A stretch of DNA of 64,000 bases from CAYNWT01 sp964485095 (lineage in GTDB: Bacteria; Planctomycetota; Planctomycetia; Planctomycetales; Planctomycetaceae). The DNA lies in the NCBI GenBank assembly GCA_964485095.1, contig CAZAIB010000021.1:3403-67402 (forward strand). Direction: 5' to 3'. Positions 1-8,187 of the stretch are shown piece by piece (within the stretch, counting starts at the first letter, position 1; every line of letters starts with the position of its first letter). The position numbers and the translations under genes are program-made. The notes under the pieces were generated by a model. The model ran no database searches, was not told the DNA's origin, and saw only the letters and a list, made by a program, of their open reading frames with translations.

Positions 1-2
1 CA

Positions 3-200
3 GGTCGCACCGGACAAACTGGCAATCGACTGAACAGCCACTTCCTCGTTGGCAGCGATCGGAGCGGTCAGAACGTCACCGACGATGGCGTTCCCGACGA
101 ACTGCTGGGCGGCAGCGGATCTCTTCTAGACCTGTTCTTCGCACGAGTCGATGACGACTTGTTCGACCGGACGGATTCAGAGTTCCTCGAAAACGTCTAA
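3..200 (+). CDS. C-terminal end of a large secreted calcium-repeat-like protein (partial)
   Basis: An open frame enters from the left edge (first full codon at 3) and stops with TAA at 198-200, giving 65 residues. The sequence is rich in Gly, Asp, Asn and Ser. It contains a VLxGGxG-like stretch (residues LLGGSGSLLDLFFARVDDD) and ends in acidic residues. This resembles the closing segment of planctomycete surface proteins whose last domain is an Asp/Gly-rich, haemolysin-type calcium-binding-like repeat followed by a short acidic tail. The start and most of the protein lie outside the window, so the full domain set is unknown. The low-complexity composition limits confidence in the family; that it is a real coding end is supported by its composition and by the absence of competing frames. 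Confidence 0.6.
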   Translation, partial: GRTGQTGNRLNSHFLVGSDRSGQNVTDDGVPDELLGGSGSLLDLFFARVDDDLFDRTDSEFLENV

Positions 201-247
201 ATAGAACCAATCCGAAATGGGAGCGGCAAGTTGCGGAGCAACGGCAG

Positions 248-407
248 GCGATAGCCTCGGACTTTAGTCCGAGGTACACAAGTCTTAGGCTGGAAGAGTC
301 GCGGCGCGACGACAGGTGGCGAGTCTTGTCGATACACCTGTCCCTGCTCCGCGGCTTTGTGAGCCTGCTTGTCCTTTTTTCCTCGGGTTGAAACCCGAGG
401 CTATCGC
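248..407. repeat. Paired palindromic repeat element (REP/BIME-like)
   Basis: A 160-bp intergenic element framed by an exact 13-bp inverted repeat (248-260 and 395-407). Each end contains its own perfect hairpin: 255-274 (9-bp stem, 2-nt loop) and 381-400 (9-bp stem, 2-nt loop). The interior holds a further 8-bp inverted pair (GACAGGTG / CACCTGTC). It lies between two converging genes: the partial protein ending at 200 and the DUF1501 gene whose stop is at 467. This is the layout of bacterial interspersed mosaic elements made of two oppositely oriented REP units. Whether it recurs in the genome cannot be seen from one window. It could also act as a bidirectional transcript end, though no clear T-tract flanks it apart from a T6 run at 375-380. 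Confidence 0.7.
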
Positions 408-466
408 ATGTCGTCGCGTCCGCGACTGAGGAGCAGCGCTCTCTGTTTCCTGCGTCCTTCCAGTGC

Positions 467-1861
467 CTACGACAACAGTTCTGACACCACATCACCGGCA
501 ACATCGGTCAGCCGGTAGTCACGGCCACCGTGTCGATACGTCAGCCGTTCGTGATCGAAACCCATCAGGTGCAAAATCGTTGCGTGGAAGTCATGCATGT
601 GAACCGGATCCTCAACCGCGCGGAGTCCGTGTTCGTCGGTTGCTCCGTGCACGATGCCGGACTTGACCCCAGCACCAGCCATCCATGAACTAAACGCCCA
701 CGGGTGATGTTCGCGTCCCTTCGCATCAGCACTATTGTTGAACGGCGTTCGTCCGAACTCACTGGTCCACACAACCAGCGTGTCTTCCAGCATCCCACGC
801 TGCTTCAAATCGCGCAGCAGCGCGGCGATGGGTTGGTCCACGTTTTTCGCCAGCGAAACATGAGTCATCATGTCGCCGTGAGCGTCCCAGTTGTTAGACG
901 AACCAGTATCGATGAGTTCAACGAACCGAACGCCACGTTCGATCAACCGCCGAGCCGCCAGGCACTGCCAGCCAAAGCCGGTTGTCTGACCAGGCTGCAG
1001 TCCATACGAGGCGAACGTTGCTGGCGATTCCTTGCCGAAGTCGAACGCATCCGGAACCGCCATCTGCATCCCAAACGCAGTTTCGAACGACTTCAACCGC
1101 GCGGACAGTTGTGAGTCGGTTCCGCGTGCCTGAAGGTGCGCCGCGTTGAACCGACGGATCGCTGCGAGTTCCAACATTTGCCGATCCCGCGTCGTGACCG
1201 GCTTCACGTTCGCGACCGGTTCCGCGCCCGGAACAACCAGTGTTCCCTGATGAGCGCCCGGCAGGAAGTCGCTGGCGTACACTTGCGTTCCCGCATAAGT
1301 CTGCCGCGGGGCGATCACGACGAACCCCGGCAGGTTCTGGTTCACCGTACCTAGTCCATAACTCACCCACGACCCGATGCTGGGCCGCGCGACGTTGTAC
1401 GAACCGGTGTGCATACCAAGCGTCGCGTTGTAGTGGTTCGAGTGCCCCGTGTGCATCGATCGAATCAGCGCGATGTCATCCATACAGCGGCCGACGTGCG
1501 GAAACAGTTCGCTGACTTCGGTGCCACATTCGCCGTACGGCCGGAAGCTCCATTGCGGCCGCTTCAGGTAAATGTGTTTATAGTCGTCACGTGCTTTCGT
1601 TTCCGGATGATCGAGTTCAATTTCCTTGCCGTGGTCCCGAACCAGGTTTGGCTTCGGATCGAACGTATCGACGTGCGAGACTCCACCGGTCATGAACAGA
1701 AAGATAACATTCTTCGCGCGCGGCGTGTGGTGCGGTTCTCTTTGTGCGAATGGGTCGCCTTCGGCCGCCAGTAACTGCTGCACGATACCTGGAAACAGAG
1801 CCGTCCCCGTCACTGCGGATTGCAGAAAGCATCGCCGATTTGGACTGGAGTTTCCCATCAT
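467..1861 (-). CDS. DUF1501 family protein
   Basis: About 464 residues. The N-terminus carries a hydrophobic export segment after RRCFLQS, which resembles a Tat-type signal, followed by the typical DUF1501 opening (AKNVIFLFMTGGVSHVDTFDPKP). Further family landmarks are the GSWVSYGLG and WTSEFGRTP motifs and a C-terminal HHPWAFSSWMAGAGVK-type segment. DUF1501 proteins belong to the sulfatase/alkaline-phosphatase-like superfamily; their enzymatic role is not established. A TTG codon at 1864 and ATG codons at 1861 and 1858 are all possible starts. I chose ATG 1861 because it overlaps the TGA of the upstream gene by one base, which suits translational coupling. DUF1501 and PSCyt/PSD1 genes are habitually paired in planctomycetes, so the two products probably act in the same envelope process. 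Confidence 0.9.
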   Translation of the reverse strand: MMGNSSPNRRCFLQSAVTGTALFPGIVQQLLAAEGDPFAQREPHHTPRAKNVIFLFMTGGVSHVDTFDPKPNLVRDHGKEIELDHPETKARDDYKHIYLKRPQWSFRPYGECGTEVSELFPHVGRCMDDIALIRSMHTGHSNHYNATLGMHTGSYNVARPSIGSWVSYGLGTVNQNLPGFVVIAPRQTYAGTQVYASDFLPGAHQGTLVVPGAEPVANVKPVTTRDRQMLELAAIRRFNAAHLQARGTDSQLSARLKSFETAFGMQMAVPDAFDFGKESPATFASYGLQPGQTTGFGWQCLAARRLIERGVRFVELIDTGSSNNWDAHGDMMTHVSLAKNVDQPIAALLRDLKQRGMLEDTLVVWTSEFGRTPFNNSADAKGREHHPWAFSSWMAGAGVKSGIVHGATDEHGLRAVEDPVHMHDFHATILHLMGFDHERLTYRHGGRDYRLTDVAGDVVSELLS

Positions 1862-4152
1862 CAATCCACGTAGATGAACTCACTGCTGGCCAGCAACACG
1901 CGAACATACGCACGTTGCTTGTCGGCCAGGCTGCCCGGATATTTGTCGAAGAACTCCTGCGCCGACTTCACTTCATTCGCGGTTGGAACGCGTTGAAACA
2001 CAACTCGAAACGCAGCAGTCAGCCACGTCTCTGTACTTGGGGCCTCCGAGCCCCAAGCAGGGTTGTCTTCGTTTTTTGGATCGCGTGGATCACGAGTGTT
2101 CGTGGATTGCGCGCCTCCCGGGACAGGCGAGTCACTGGCGATTCTCTCCAACCGTTCCGCCAAACCATTCGCCTGCTTATGAAAGAACGGATCATTCAGG
2201 AAATACAGCGCCTGTGTTGGCACCGTTGTCACCTGACGTCGACCGCTGCTGGAATTCGGGTCCGCTCCATCAAACAAAGCGAGAAACGGATGCCGCCGCT
2301 GACGTTGCACCATCAAATACGCGCTGCGTTTGCTGGTCTCGTAAACAGCGTTGAACGGCGCGTGCTGAGTGAACTTCCACGTCTCCTCTTTCGGGAACGG
2401 ATGAGCGCCACCCGGTTCCTGGTCCAGCTGACCAGACACAAACAGAAGACTGTCGCGAATCTCCTCAGCACTCAGTCGGCGCCGAGAGAACCGCGCCAGC
2501 CAACGGTTGTTTGGATCGAGTGCATCACCGCTAGACCGCTGGTACGCCTTTGTGTTCATGATCAATCGATGCAGAGTCTTCACCCGGTATCCACTCGCAA
2601 CAAAGTGCGAAGCCAGCCAGTCCAACAACTCCGGATGACTCGGCGCCGCACCGCGCGAACCGAAATCGTTGGATGTCGCCACCAGACCGGTTCCAAAATG
2701 CCACTGCCACACACGGTTCACAACAACACGAGCAAACAACGGATGCTGTGTAATCCACTCGGCCAGTTCACGCCGACCACTGCCAGCGTTTGATGGCAGT
2801 GGTTGACCGCCAAACACCGACAGCCAGCGCCGAGGAACCACATCGTCTCGCCGTTCAGGATCGCCGCCCTGCTGCAGCTGCATGTCGTGCGGTTCCTTCT
2901 CTGCGACCGCATAGGCGACCGGAATCACTGGCTTCGAACCACTCTGCTTTGCCGCCTTCGTGATCGCATCCACCTCGGTCGCCGGAACAAGCGGAACCAG
3001 GTCGTACGGCTGACTACGCGGTTCGCATCCCGGAAACGCAAACCGAGTCGAATCAAAGATGCCGGCAATCGCGTAGTAGTCTTCAGCGCTAATCGGGTCG
3101 TACTTGTGATCATGACACCGCGCGCAACCGGTGGTCAGACCGAGGAAGCTCTTGCCAAGGTTGTCGATAACATCCTCGTACAGCAGATGCAGATTGTGAT
3201 CGATGTCATGACCGAACCTCCGCGCGACGGCGAGGTAGCCGGTTGCCACAATTCCTTCCGCTTTGCGATCCTGCGGTTCCTGTGCGCGAAGAATGTCGCC
3301 GGCCAGTTGTAACTTTGTAAACGCATCGAACGGCACGTCGCGATTGAAACTGTCGATGACCCAGTTGCGGTACCGCCACGCGTGCGGCAACGGTCGGTCC
3401 GAGTTCTCCCCCGCCGTATCCGCATACCGAACCACATCCAACCAGTGCCGTCCGTAGCGAACACCGTATTCGGGCGACGCAAGCAACCGATCGACTAACG
3501 TCTCGAACGCTGCGGCAGAGTCATCTGCGACAAACGTATCCACGTCCTTCGGCGTCGGCGGAAGTCCCGTCAAATCAAACGTCGCGCGGCGAATCAGCGT
3601 TTGCTTGTCCGCCTGATCAACGGAAGTAATACCTTGCTGCCTGAGTTTCTCATCAAGGAACCGATCAATCGCAGCAGCCGACGCCCGGCCACGAACTCTT
3701 GGCAACGGCTGGAACGCCCACCAGGACTTCGCAGCCTCCACGCTCATCCCGCCAATCGATTCGACGGACTCGCGAGGATCCGGTGCCCCCATCCGCACCC
3801 ACTTTTCGAGTGCATCGATTTCCGCCTCACTCAGCTTCCCGCCTGCGTCAGGCGGCGGCATCTGCAGATCGGTGTCGTGATACCGAACCGCCTGCATCAA
3901 CAACGACTCATCCGGTTTCCTCGGCGCAACGGCCGGCCCGGTGTCGCCACCCGTCTGCCACCCCGCGCGTGTGTCGAGTTTTAATCCACCGCGAGAATTG
4001 GCTCCCGCGTGGCACTTATAACAGTGCGTCACCAGGATCGGACGAACTTGTTTTTCGAAGAACGCATCGTCCTGAGCACGGGCCGGAGTAACCAGCCAGA
4101 CGCACATCGAGACACCAGTCAGAAATCCGATTGACGCGCGAACAATGCTCAT
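1861..4152 (-). CDS. PSCyt1 / DUF1549 / DUF1553 (PSD1) cytochrome-domain protein
   Basis: About 763 residues with a signal peptide (cleavage probably after the ARA near residue 27). The planctomycete cytochrome domain PSCyt1 carries a CxxCH haem-binding site (CYKCH, about residues 45-49). A DUF1549 (PSCyt2) domain with a second haem-type motif (CARCH) followed by DHKYDPI comes next, and a C-terminal DUF1553 (PSD1) domain (ELAEWIT..HPLFARVVVNRVWQWHFG) closes the protein. It is exported and probably binds haem c; the reaction is unknown. ATG 4152 is preferred over GTG 4155. The linker between the last PSD1 blocks holds an unusual Asn/Asp/Pro/Arg-rich insertion encoded by a palindrome-bearing segment (2030-2140, listed separately). 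The gene is coupled to the downstream DUF1501 gene. Confidence 0.92.
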   Translation of the reverse strand: MSIVRASIGFLTGVSMCVWLVTPARAQDDAFFEKQVRPILVTHCYKCHAGANSRGGLKLDTRAGWQTGGDTGPAVAPRKPDESLLMQAVRYHDTDLQMPPPDAGGKLSEAEIDALEKWVRMGAPDPRESVESIGGMSVEAAKSWWAFQPLPRVRGRASAAAIDRFLDEKLRQQGITSVDQADKQTLIRRATFDLTGLPPTPKDVDTFVADDSAAAFETLVDRLLASPEYGVRYGRHWLDVVRYADTAGENSDRPLPHAWRYRNWVIDSFNRDVPFDAFTKLQLAGDILRAQEPQDRKAEGIVATGYLAVARRFGHDIDHNLHLLYEDVIDNLGKSFLGLTTGCARCHDHKYDPISAEDYYAIAGIFDSTRFAFPGCEPRSQPYDLVPLVPATEVDAITKAAKQSGSKPVIPVAYAVAEKEPHDMQLQQGGDPERRDDVVPRRWLSVFGGQPLPSNAGSGRRELAEWITQHPLFARVVVNRVWQWHFGTGLVATSNDFGSRGAAPSHPELLDWLASHFVASGYRVKTLHRLIMNTKAYQRSSGDALDPNNRWLARFSRRRLSAEEIRDSLLFVSGQLDQEPGGAHPFPKEETWKFTQHAPFNAVYETSKRSAYLMVQRQRRHPFLALFDGADPNSSSGRRQVTTVPTQALYFLNDPFFHKQANGLAERLERIASDSPVPGGAQSTNTRDPRDPKNEDNPAWGSEAPSTETWLTAAFRVVFQRVPTANEVKSAQEFFDKYPGSLADKQRAYVRVLLASSEFIYVD
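2030..2140. repeat. Palindrome-bearing insertion inside the PSD1 coding sequence
   Basis: A perfect hairpin (8-bp stem, 6-nt loop) lies at 2036-2057. It is followed by about 80 bp containing a T6 tract and repeated GGATC/GTGGAT words. On the minus strand it encodes, in frame, a Thr/Asn/Arg/Asp/Pro-rich linker (including STNTRDPRDPKNEDNPAWGS) between two conserved PSD1 blocks. The flanking protein reads through normally, so the segment looks like a mobile palindromic repeat tolerated in a loop. The boundaries are approximate because no uninserted homologue is available here. Confidence 0.5.
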
Positions 4153-4189
4153 CACATCAGTATAACGCCCGACTCACAGGAAGGGGGAA

Positions 4190-4392
4190 GACATCATGCC
4201 TACACCTGAAAACGACAGATCGAGAATCCCTCGAAGTTGACAGGTATTGGAGCACCAAATCACACTATCGGTGTTAGTGTTCCCAAGGTCGCTGTCCGTC
4301 GCGGGGCAAATAGACTCGCGCACATAGCGAACGGGTGATGATGCTTCGACGCTGACCCAAGCCAGATCTTTCTAGCTGGAAGGACACCGCAG
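4190..4392 (+). promoter_or_regulatory. Upstream region of duplicated gene copy 1
   Basis: This 200-bp region is conserved with the matching region of copy 2 (6028-6182). Both contain TTGACA (4237-4242 here), a consensus-like -35 box, in a shared block reading GAAGTTGACAGGTATTGG. No convincing -10 box stands at 16-18 bp spacing, so the promoter is only a candidate. The last 40 bp before the ATG are shared with copy 2 and include GGAAGGA as the likely ribosome-binding site. Retention of the block in both copies argues that it is functional. Confidence 0.4.
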
Positions 4393-6018
4393 ATGAATCC
4401 TTCGGACCGAAATGTTAACAGCGTCAGGCGACGTACTCAGGGATTCCTGCTCTTGTTGCTCGCCACGATGAACCTGGCCCAGGCTCACGCTCAAGAGGAC
4501 AAGCCGTACGGGATGGATCGGGTTTCGAAGGTGCTCAAGCAAATGGTTCGTTTCGAGCTCGACGAGTACGGCCGCCTACAGCTTCGCAAGGACCATTGGC
4601 GAGTTGCCGCCAAACGATTCTCGGTCGAAGCCCTCCGGAAAGCCCGAACCGCGGAGTATCGAAAGCAGAACCCCAAAGCGACAGAGCTCGCTATTGGTTA
4701 CTGGTCCAAACCGCGATTCAGTGACCTCAGTGAAAGCGACAATCTCAGTAAAAGGCTTAATTTTCAAACAATGACGGAAGCCGTCGAGCTGTGGAAAATG
4801 TTTCGCTATGTCGCCATCGCCAATGAGTCGCATTCTCCAAGCTGGACCAGGCGACCAGGTGGTTGGTCGGCCATGTTTTCAGCGGACGCAAGTCGAAAGG
4901 CAATGACCTTCGGTGGCGACTGCGAGATCATTGGCGATCGTGTGGAGCTACGACTTAGAGAACGCCTTCCTGGAGGTTTCCTGAAGCGAAGGATCTGGAT
5001 GGACACTCGCAGAGAGTCGGTATTTCTCCTGTTGGTAGATAACGCTGGGCACTTCTTCCAGATCCTGCAGGCGAAGAAGATGGTTCATATTAGCGGCACC
5101 ACAGCTGATGGAATCGTGAGCGCTCAGGGCTCATCGTTCGTTGAACTCGCGAAGCAACATCCAGATGTACTTGAGGCTCTACGCGGCACATATGACAAGT
5201 TCCACCTTGGAAGACTGCCCGTCCGGGAAGCTGCGACTGCAACACCAAAACCGTATGCCCAATCAACGGTCAAGCCAGTTGTGTTCCCTGATGGGGCGCT
5301 CACAACTGAACAGACCGTGGAATTCATGAACCGTCTCTCGCCAGTGATGCTGGTCAAAGATCGATTGCGCTTTAACAGGGCAGCGAAGCTAAATCAGCTT
5401 GAACACACCGGGCAGGTTCTCGACGACTGGAGAGAGGCGATTGAAGCGAAAGGTGATAGATGGGACCTCTATGCTCCCGAGGTCCGCGTACACGTTTCTG
5501 GTGTTAAAGACTGGTTGCGAATTAGTGCTGACGCCCGTCATACGGCCGGCTCAGTGCTCTTTAACTCGTTTGCGTATCCTGACCACATCGACTTTTGGAT
5601 TGCAAATGCGAGACCCGTTGGACGCTTGCGCGAATCGGGGTTGTATATCATGCAAACAGCATCCGGGCTGGTCATCATGAATCTCGTAGGCAAAGACGAA
5701 GTGCTTAGCATCAGCGGGACAAACTATCTGTCGCTTCTTTCCAAACACGAAACTCTATTGCGTACTCGTTTCACGCCCGTCCTCGAGAAATTTGGCTTTA
5801 CAGGCTGGAACCCGCTGGATGCCAAAACAGTCGCAGCAGTAGTGACGAAATTAGGCGAGGACCGAGACGATACAGTCAGGGCCGCGCCCACAGATAGCAG
5901 CAGCCGCGAAGTGGACGCGTTGATTGCGAACAGACAATATCTAAACCTGATTCTCGATCGCGTTGACACATCGGTACGGAATCACATCGTCAAGCAGATC
6001 TCATCGCTGGATAACTAA
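4393..6018 (+). CDS. Secreted protein of unknown family, tandem copy 1
   Basis: 541 residues. The N-terminus has basic residues (RRRTQG), a Leu-rich hydrophobic segment and an AHA|QE-type cleavage site near residue 33, so it is probably secreted. I do not recognise a named domain. The protein appears to contain two related halves: near residues 170-275 and again near 355-470 there is a pattern of beta-rich sequence followed by I-L/M-Q, a short hydrophobic strand, S-x-x-G-S/N-F/Y, L and K/Q-H. This suggests an internal duplication on top of the gene duplication. The next gene is its paralogue (6183-7817). The start follows GGAAGGA by about 9 bases. Confidence 0.85.
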   Translation: MNPSDRNVNSVRRRTQGFLLLLLATMNLAQAHAQEDKPYGMDRVSKVLKQMVRFELDEYGRLQLRKDHWRVAAKRFSVEALRKARTAEYRKQNPKATELAIGYWSKPRFSDLSESDNLSKRLNFQTMTEAVELWKMFRYVAIANESHSPSWTRRPGGWSAMFSADASRKAMTFGGDCEIIGDRVELRLRERLPGGFLKRRIWMDTRRESVFLLLVDNAGHFFQILQAKKMVHISGTTADGIVSAQGSSFVELAKQHPDVLEALRGTYDKFHLGRLPVREAATATPKPYAQSTVKPVVFPDGALTTEQTVEFMNRLSPVMLVKDRLRFNRAAKLNQLEHTGQVLDDWREAIEAKGDRWDLYAPEVRVHVSGVKDWLRISADARHTAGSVLFNSFAYPDHIDFWIANARPVGRLRESGLYIMQTASGLVIMNLVGKDEVLSISGTNYLSLLSKHETLLRTRFTPVLEKFGFTGWNPLDAKTVAAVVTKLGEDRDDTVRAAPTDSSSREVDALIANRQYLNLILDRVDTSVRNHIVKQISSLDN

Positions 6019-6182
6019 TCGGGGTCAGACATCATGCCTAGAATCCTTCGAAGTTGACAGGTATTGGAACACCAAACCACACTATCGGTGTTAGGAATGT
6101 CGTTGCCAGTCGTGCCCACAGTAAGCAGTTATGCTTCGACGCTGACCCAAGCCAGATCGTTCTAGCTGGAAGGACACCGTAG
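6019..6182 (+). promoter_or_regulatory. Upstream region of duplicated gene copy 2
   Basis: The duplicated counterpart of the region before copy 1. TTGACA lies at 6054-6059 within the same conserved block, and the 40-bp leader with GGAAGGA before the ATG at 6183 is nearly unchanged. About 50 bp present in copy 1 are missing from the middle. The two genes may therefore be transcribed separately from similar promoters, but no -10 box is clear. Confidence 0.35.
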
Positions 6183-7817
6183 ATGAATCCTCCGGATCGA
6201 AATGTTAACAGCGTCAAGCGAGCTACCTGGACATTCCTGGTACTGGTTCTCGCAACGACCAACCTGGCCCCGGCTCACGGTCAAGAGGACAAGCCGTCCG
6301 GGATGGATCGGGTTTCGAAGGTGCTCGAGCAAATGGTTCGTTTCGAGCTCGACGAGTACGGCCGCCTACAGCTTCGCAAGGACCATTGGCGAGTTGCTGC
6401 CAAACGATTCCCCATCGAACCCCTCCGGGAAGCGCGAATCGCGGAGTATCGAAAGCAGCACCCCACTGCGAGCGAGTACACTATTAAGGACTGGGCCAAG
6501 TCGCGGTTCAGTGACCCCAGTGACAGCGGCAACCTCAGCAAAATGATTAATTTTCAAACAATGACGGAAGCCGTCGGGTTGTGGAAAATGTTTCATTACA
6601 TCGCTGTCGTGAATGAATCGCAGCCTCCAAGCTGGACCGGTCCTGGCGGACGTCGTAGCTGGAGCGCCAAGTTTTACGAACCGCCAACGCAAAAGACGTG
6701 GCCCTTCAGTGGCGACTGCCAGATCCACGGCGATCGTGTGGAGCTACAGCTTAGAGAACGTATTCCCCGTGTTGGCCTGAAGCGGAGAATCTGGCTGGAC
6801 ACTCGCAGAGAGTCAGTATTTCTGCTTCTCGTAGATGACGATGGGCACTTCTTCCAGATCCTACAGGCGAAGAAGATGGTTCATATTAGCGGCACCACTG
6901 CTGACGGAATCGTGAGCGCTCAGGGCTCATCGTTCGTTGAACTCGCGAAGCAGCATCCAGATGTACTTGAGGCTCTACGCAAGACATATGACAAGTTCCA
7001 CCTCGGAAGGCTGCCTATCCGGGAAGCTGCGACTGCAACACCAAAACCGTATGCCCAATCAAAGATCAAGCGAGTTGCGTTCCCTGATGGAGCGCTCACA
7101 ACTGAGCAGACCGTGGGATTCATGAACCGCCTCCTGCCGATGATGCTGCTCAAGGATCGATTGCGGTCGAATAAACCAGCGGGGAACACGAATTCTGACC
7201 AGTTTGAACACGCCAAACAGGTCCTCGATGACTGGAGACAAGCGATTGGAGCGAAGGGTGATGGATGGAATCTCGAGACTCCCGATTTCGGCCTCTACGT
7301 TTCTGGTACTACTGCACCCACGTTACGAGTCAGTTACAGGGTTCGTAGTGCCGGTTCAGTACGCTTTGTCTCATACGCCGATCAGACCGACTTCTGGATT
7401 GCAAATGCGGCATACGATGGACACCTGCGTGAATCGGGGTTGTATATCATGCAAGCAGCATCCGGGCTGGTCATCATGAATCTCGTAGGCAAAGACGAAG
7501 TGCTTAGCATCAGCGGGACAAACTATCTGTCGCTTCTTTCCAAACACGAAACTCTATTGCGTACTCGTTTCACGCCCGTCCTCGAGAAATTTGGCTTTAC
7601 AGGCTGGAACCCGCTGGATGCCAAAACAGTCGCAGCAGTAGTGACGAAATTAGGCGAGGACCGAGACGATACAGTCAGGGCCGCGCCCACAGATAGCAGC
7701 AGCCGCGAAGTGGACGCGTTGATTGCGAACAAACAATATCTAAACCTGCTTCTCGATCGCGTTGACACATCGGCACGGAAACACATCGCAAATCAGATTT
7801 CTAAACTGGAAAACTGA
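6183..7817 (+). CDS. Secreted protein of unknown family, tandem copy 2
   Basis: 544 residues, paralogous to the product of 4393-6018 along the full length. It has a signal peptide (cleavage near AHG|QE, residue 33) and the same two-fold internal pattern. The N-terminal 100 residues and the segment around residues 220-310 are close to copy 1. The segments around residues 150-190 and 330-415 differ strongly, with small insertions or deletions. The final 115 residues are almost the same. The variable parts may be surface-exposed or partner-specific, but that is inference. No known family is recognised. Confidence 0.85.
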   Translation: MNPPDRNVNSVKRATWTFLVLVLATTNLAPAHGQEDKPSGMDRVSKVLEQMVRFELDEYGRLQLRKDHWRVAAKRFPIEPLREARIAEYRKQHPTASEYTIKDWAKSRFSDPSDSGNLSKMINFQTMTEAVGLWKMFHYIAVVNESQPPSWTGPGGRRSWSAKFYEPPTQKTWPFSGDCQIHGDRVELQLRERIPRVGLKRRIWLDTRRESVFLLLVDDDGHFFQILQAKKMVHISGTTADGIVSAQGSSFVELAKQHPDVLEALRKTYDKFHLGRLPIREAATATPKPYAQSKIKRVAFPDGALTTEQTVGFMNRLLPMMLLKDRLRSNKPAGNTNSDQFEHAKQVLDDWRQAIGAKGDGWNLETPDFGLYVSGTTAPTLRVSYRVRSAGSVRFVSYADQTDFWIANAAYDGHLRESGLYIMQAASGLVIMNLVGKDEVLSISGTNYLSLLSKHETLLRTRFTPVLEKFGFTGWNPLDAKTVAAVVTKLGEDRDDTVRAAPTDSSSREVDALIANKQYLNLLLDRVDTSARKHIANQISKLEN

Positions 7818-8187
7818 TTGGAGAGCGTCGGGTAGCATGGGTTCTTGAACTATTTGTGAAGCGGCTGGAAGTCGATCGCTCAGAAGTCGGCAGTCTGCTG
7901 AACCAACGCCTTCCGGGTTCGTCCCGCACCCGAATGTTCAGGCTCTTGACTTGAATGGTTGCACCACCGGCGACCAAGCCCCTTCATTGGACAAGCCCTC
8001 TGCGGTGCTCATCACGGCGAAACGTGATGGCTGTCTTCGCTTCGCGGCATTGCATGTCGTCGGCCCGGTCGCTGCAGAACTCGGCTCGCGGGCTAACAGT
8101 CGGCTTCGTCGCCCGTTATTCTATCCATTGTCTGAGTTTTCGACCGCCGTTGTCCGCGTCAGACAACGTGTCACTGAGGAGCACCGC
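7818..8187. other. 370-bp intergenic region with no recognised gene
   Basis: The region lies between the second duplicated gene and the zinc-ribbon/GYF protein. One frame that overlaps the end of the preceding gene stays open to a TGA at 7952-7954 and would end in a plausible helical peptide (LEVDRSEVGSLLNQRLPG). It has no start codon with a ribosome-binding site, so it may be a gene remnant or chance. Another frame is open from 7951 through the next gene, but its composition is not protein-like before 8188. No terminator is evident. Confidence 0.4.

Larger units (their letters stand above)
4190..7817 (+). repeat. Tandem duplication of a 1.8-kb unit (upstream region + gene)
   Basis: Copy 1 spans about 4190-6027 and copy 2 about 6028-7817. 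Each unit starts with GACATCATGCCTA, carries the same TTGACA-containing upstream segment and the same 40-bp leader with a GGAAGGA ribosome-binding site, then encodes a 541- or 544-residue protein. Divergence is uneven: 5657-5932 and 7456-7731 are identical over 276 nt, including synonymous sites, while the segment before it (about 5460-5620 versus 7260-7420) has diverged strongly. That pattern suggests gene conversion after an older duplication. Confidence 0.9.

Noticed and set aside
1744..2793. 349-residue plus-strand open frame across the DUF1501 and PSD1 genes
   Set aside because: Composition (Arg/Leu/Thr-rich) and lack of motifs mark it as antisense; both minus-strand genes are well supported.
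7951..8187. Upstream extension of the zinc-ribbon/GYF protein
   Set aside because: The extension has no family similarity or ribosome-binding site; ATG 8188 with GAGGAG upstream is better.
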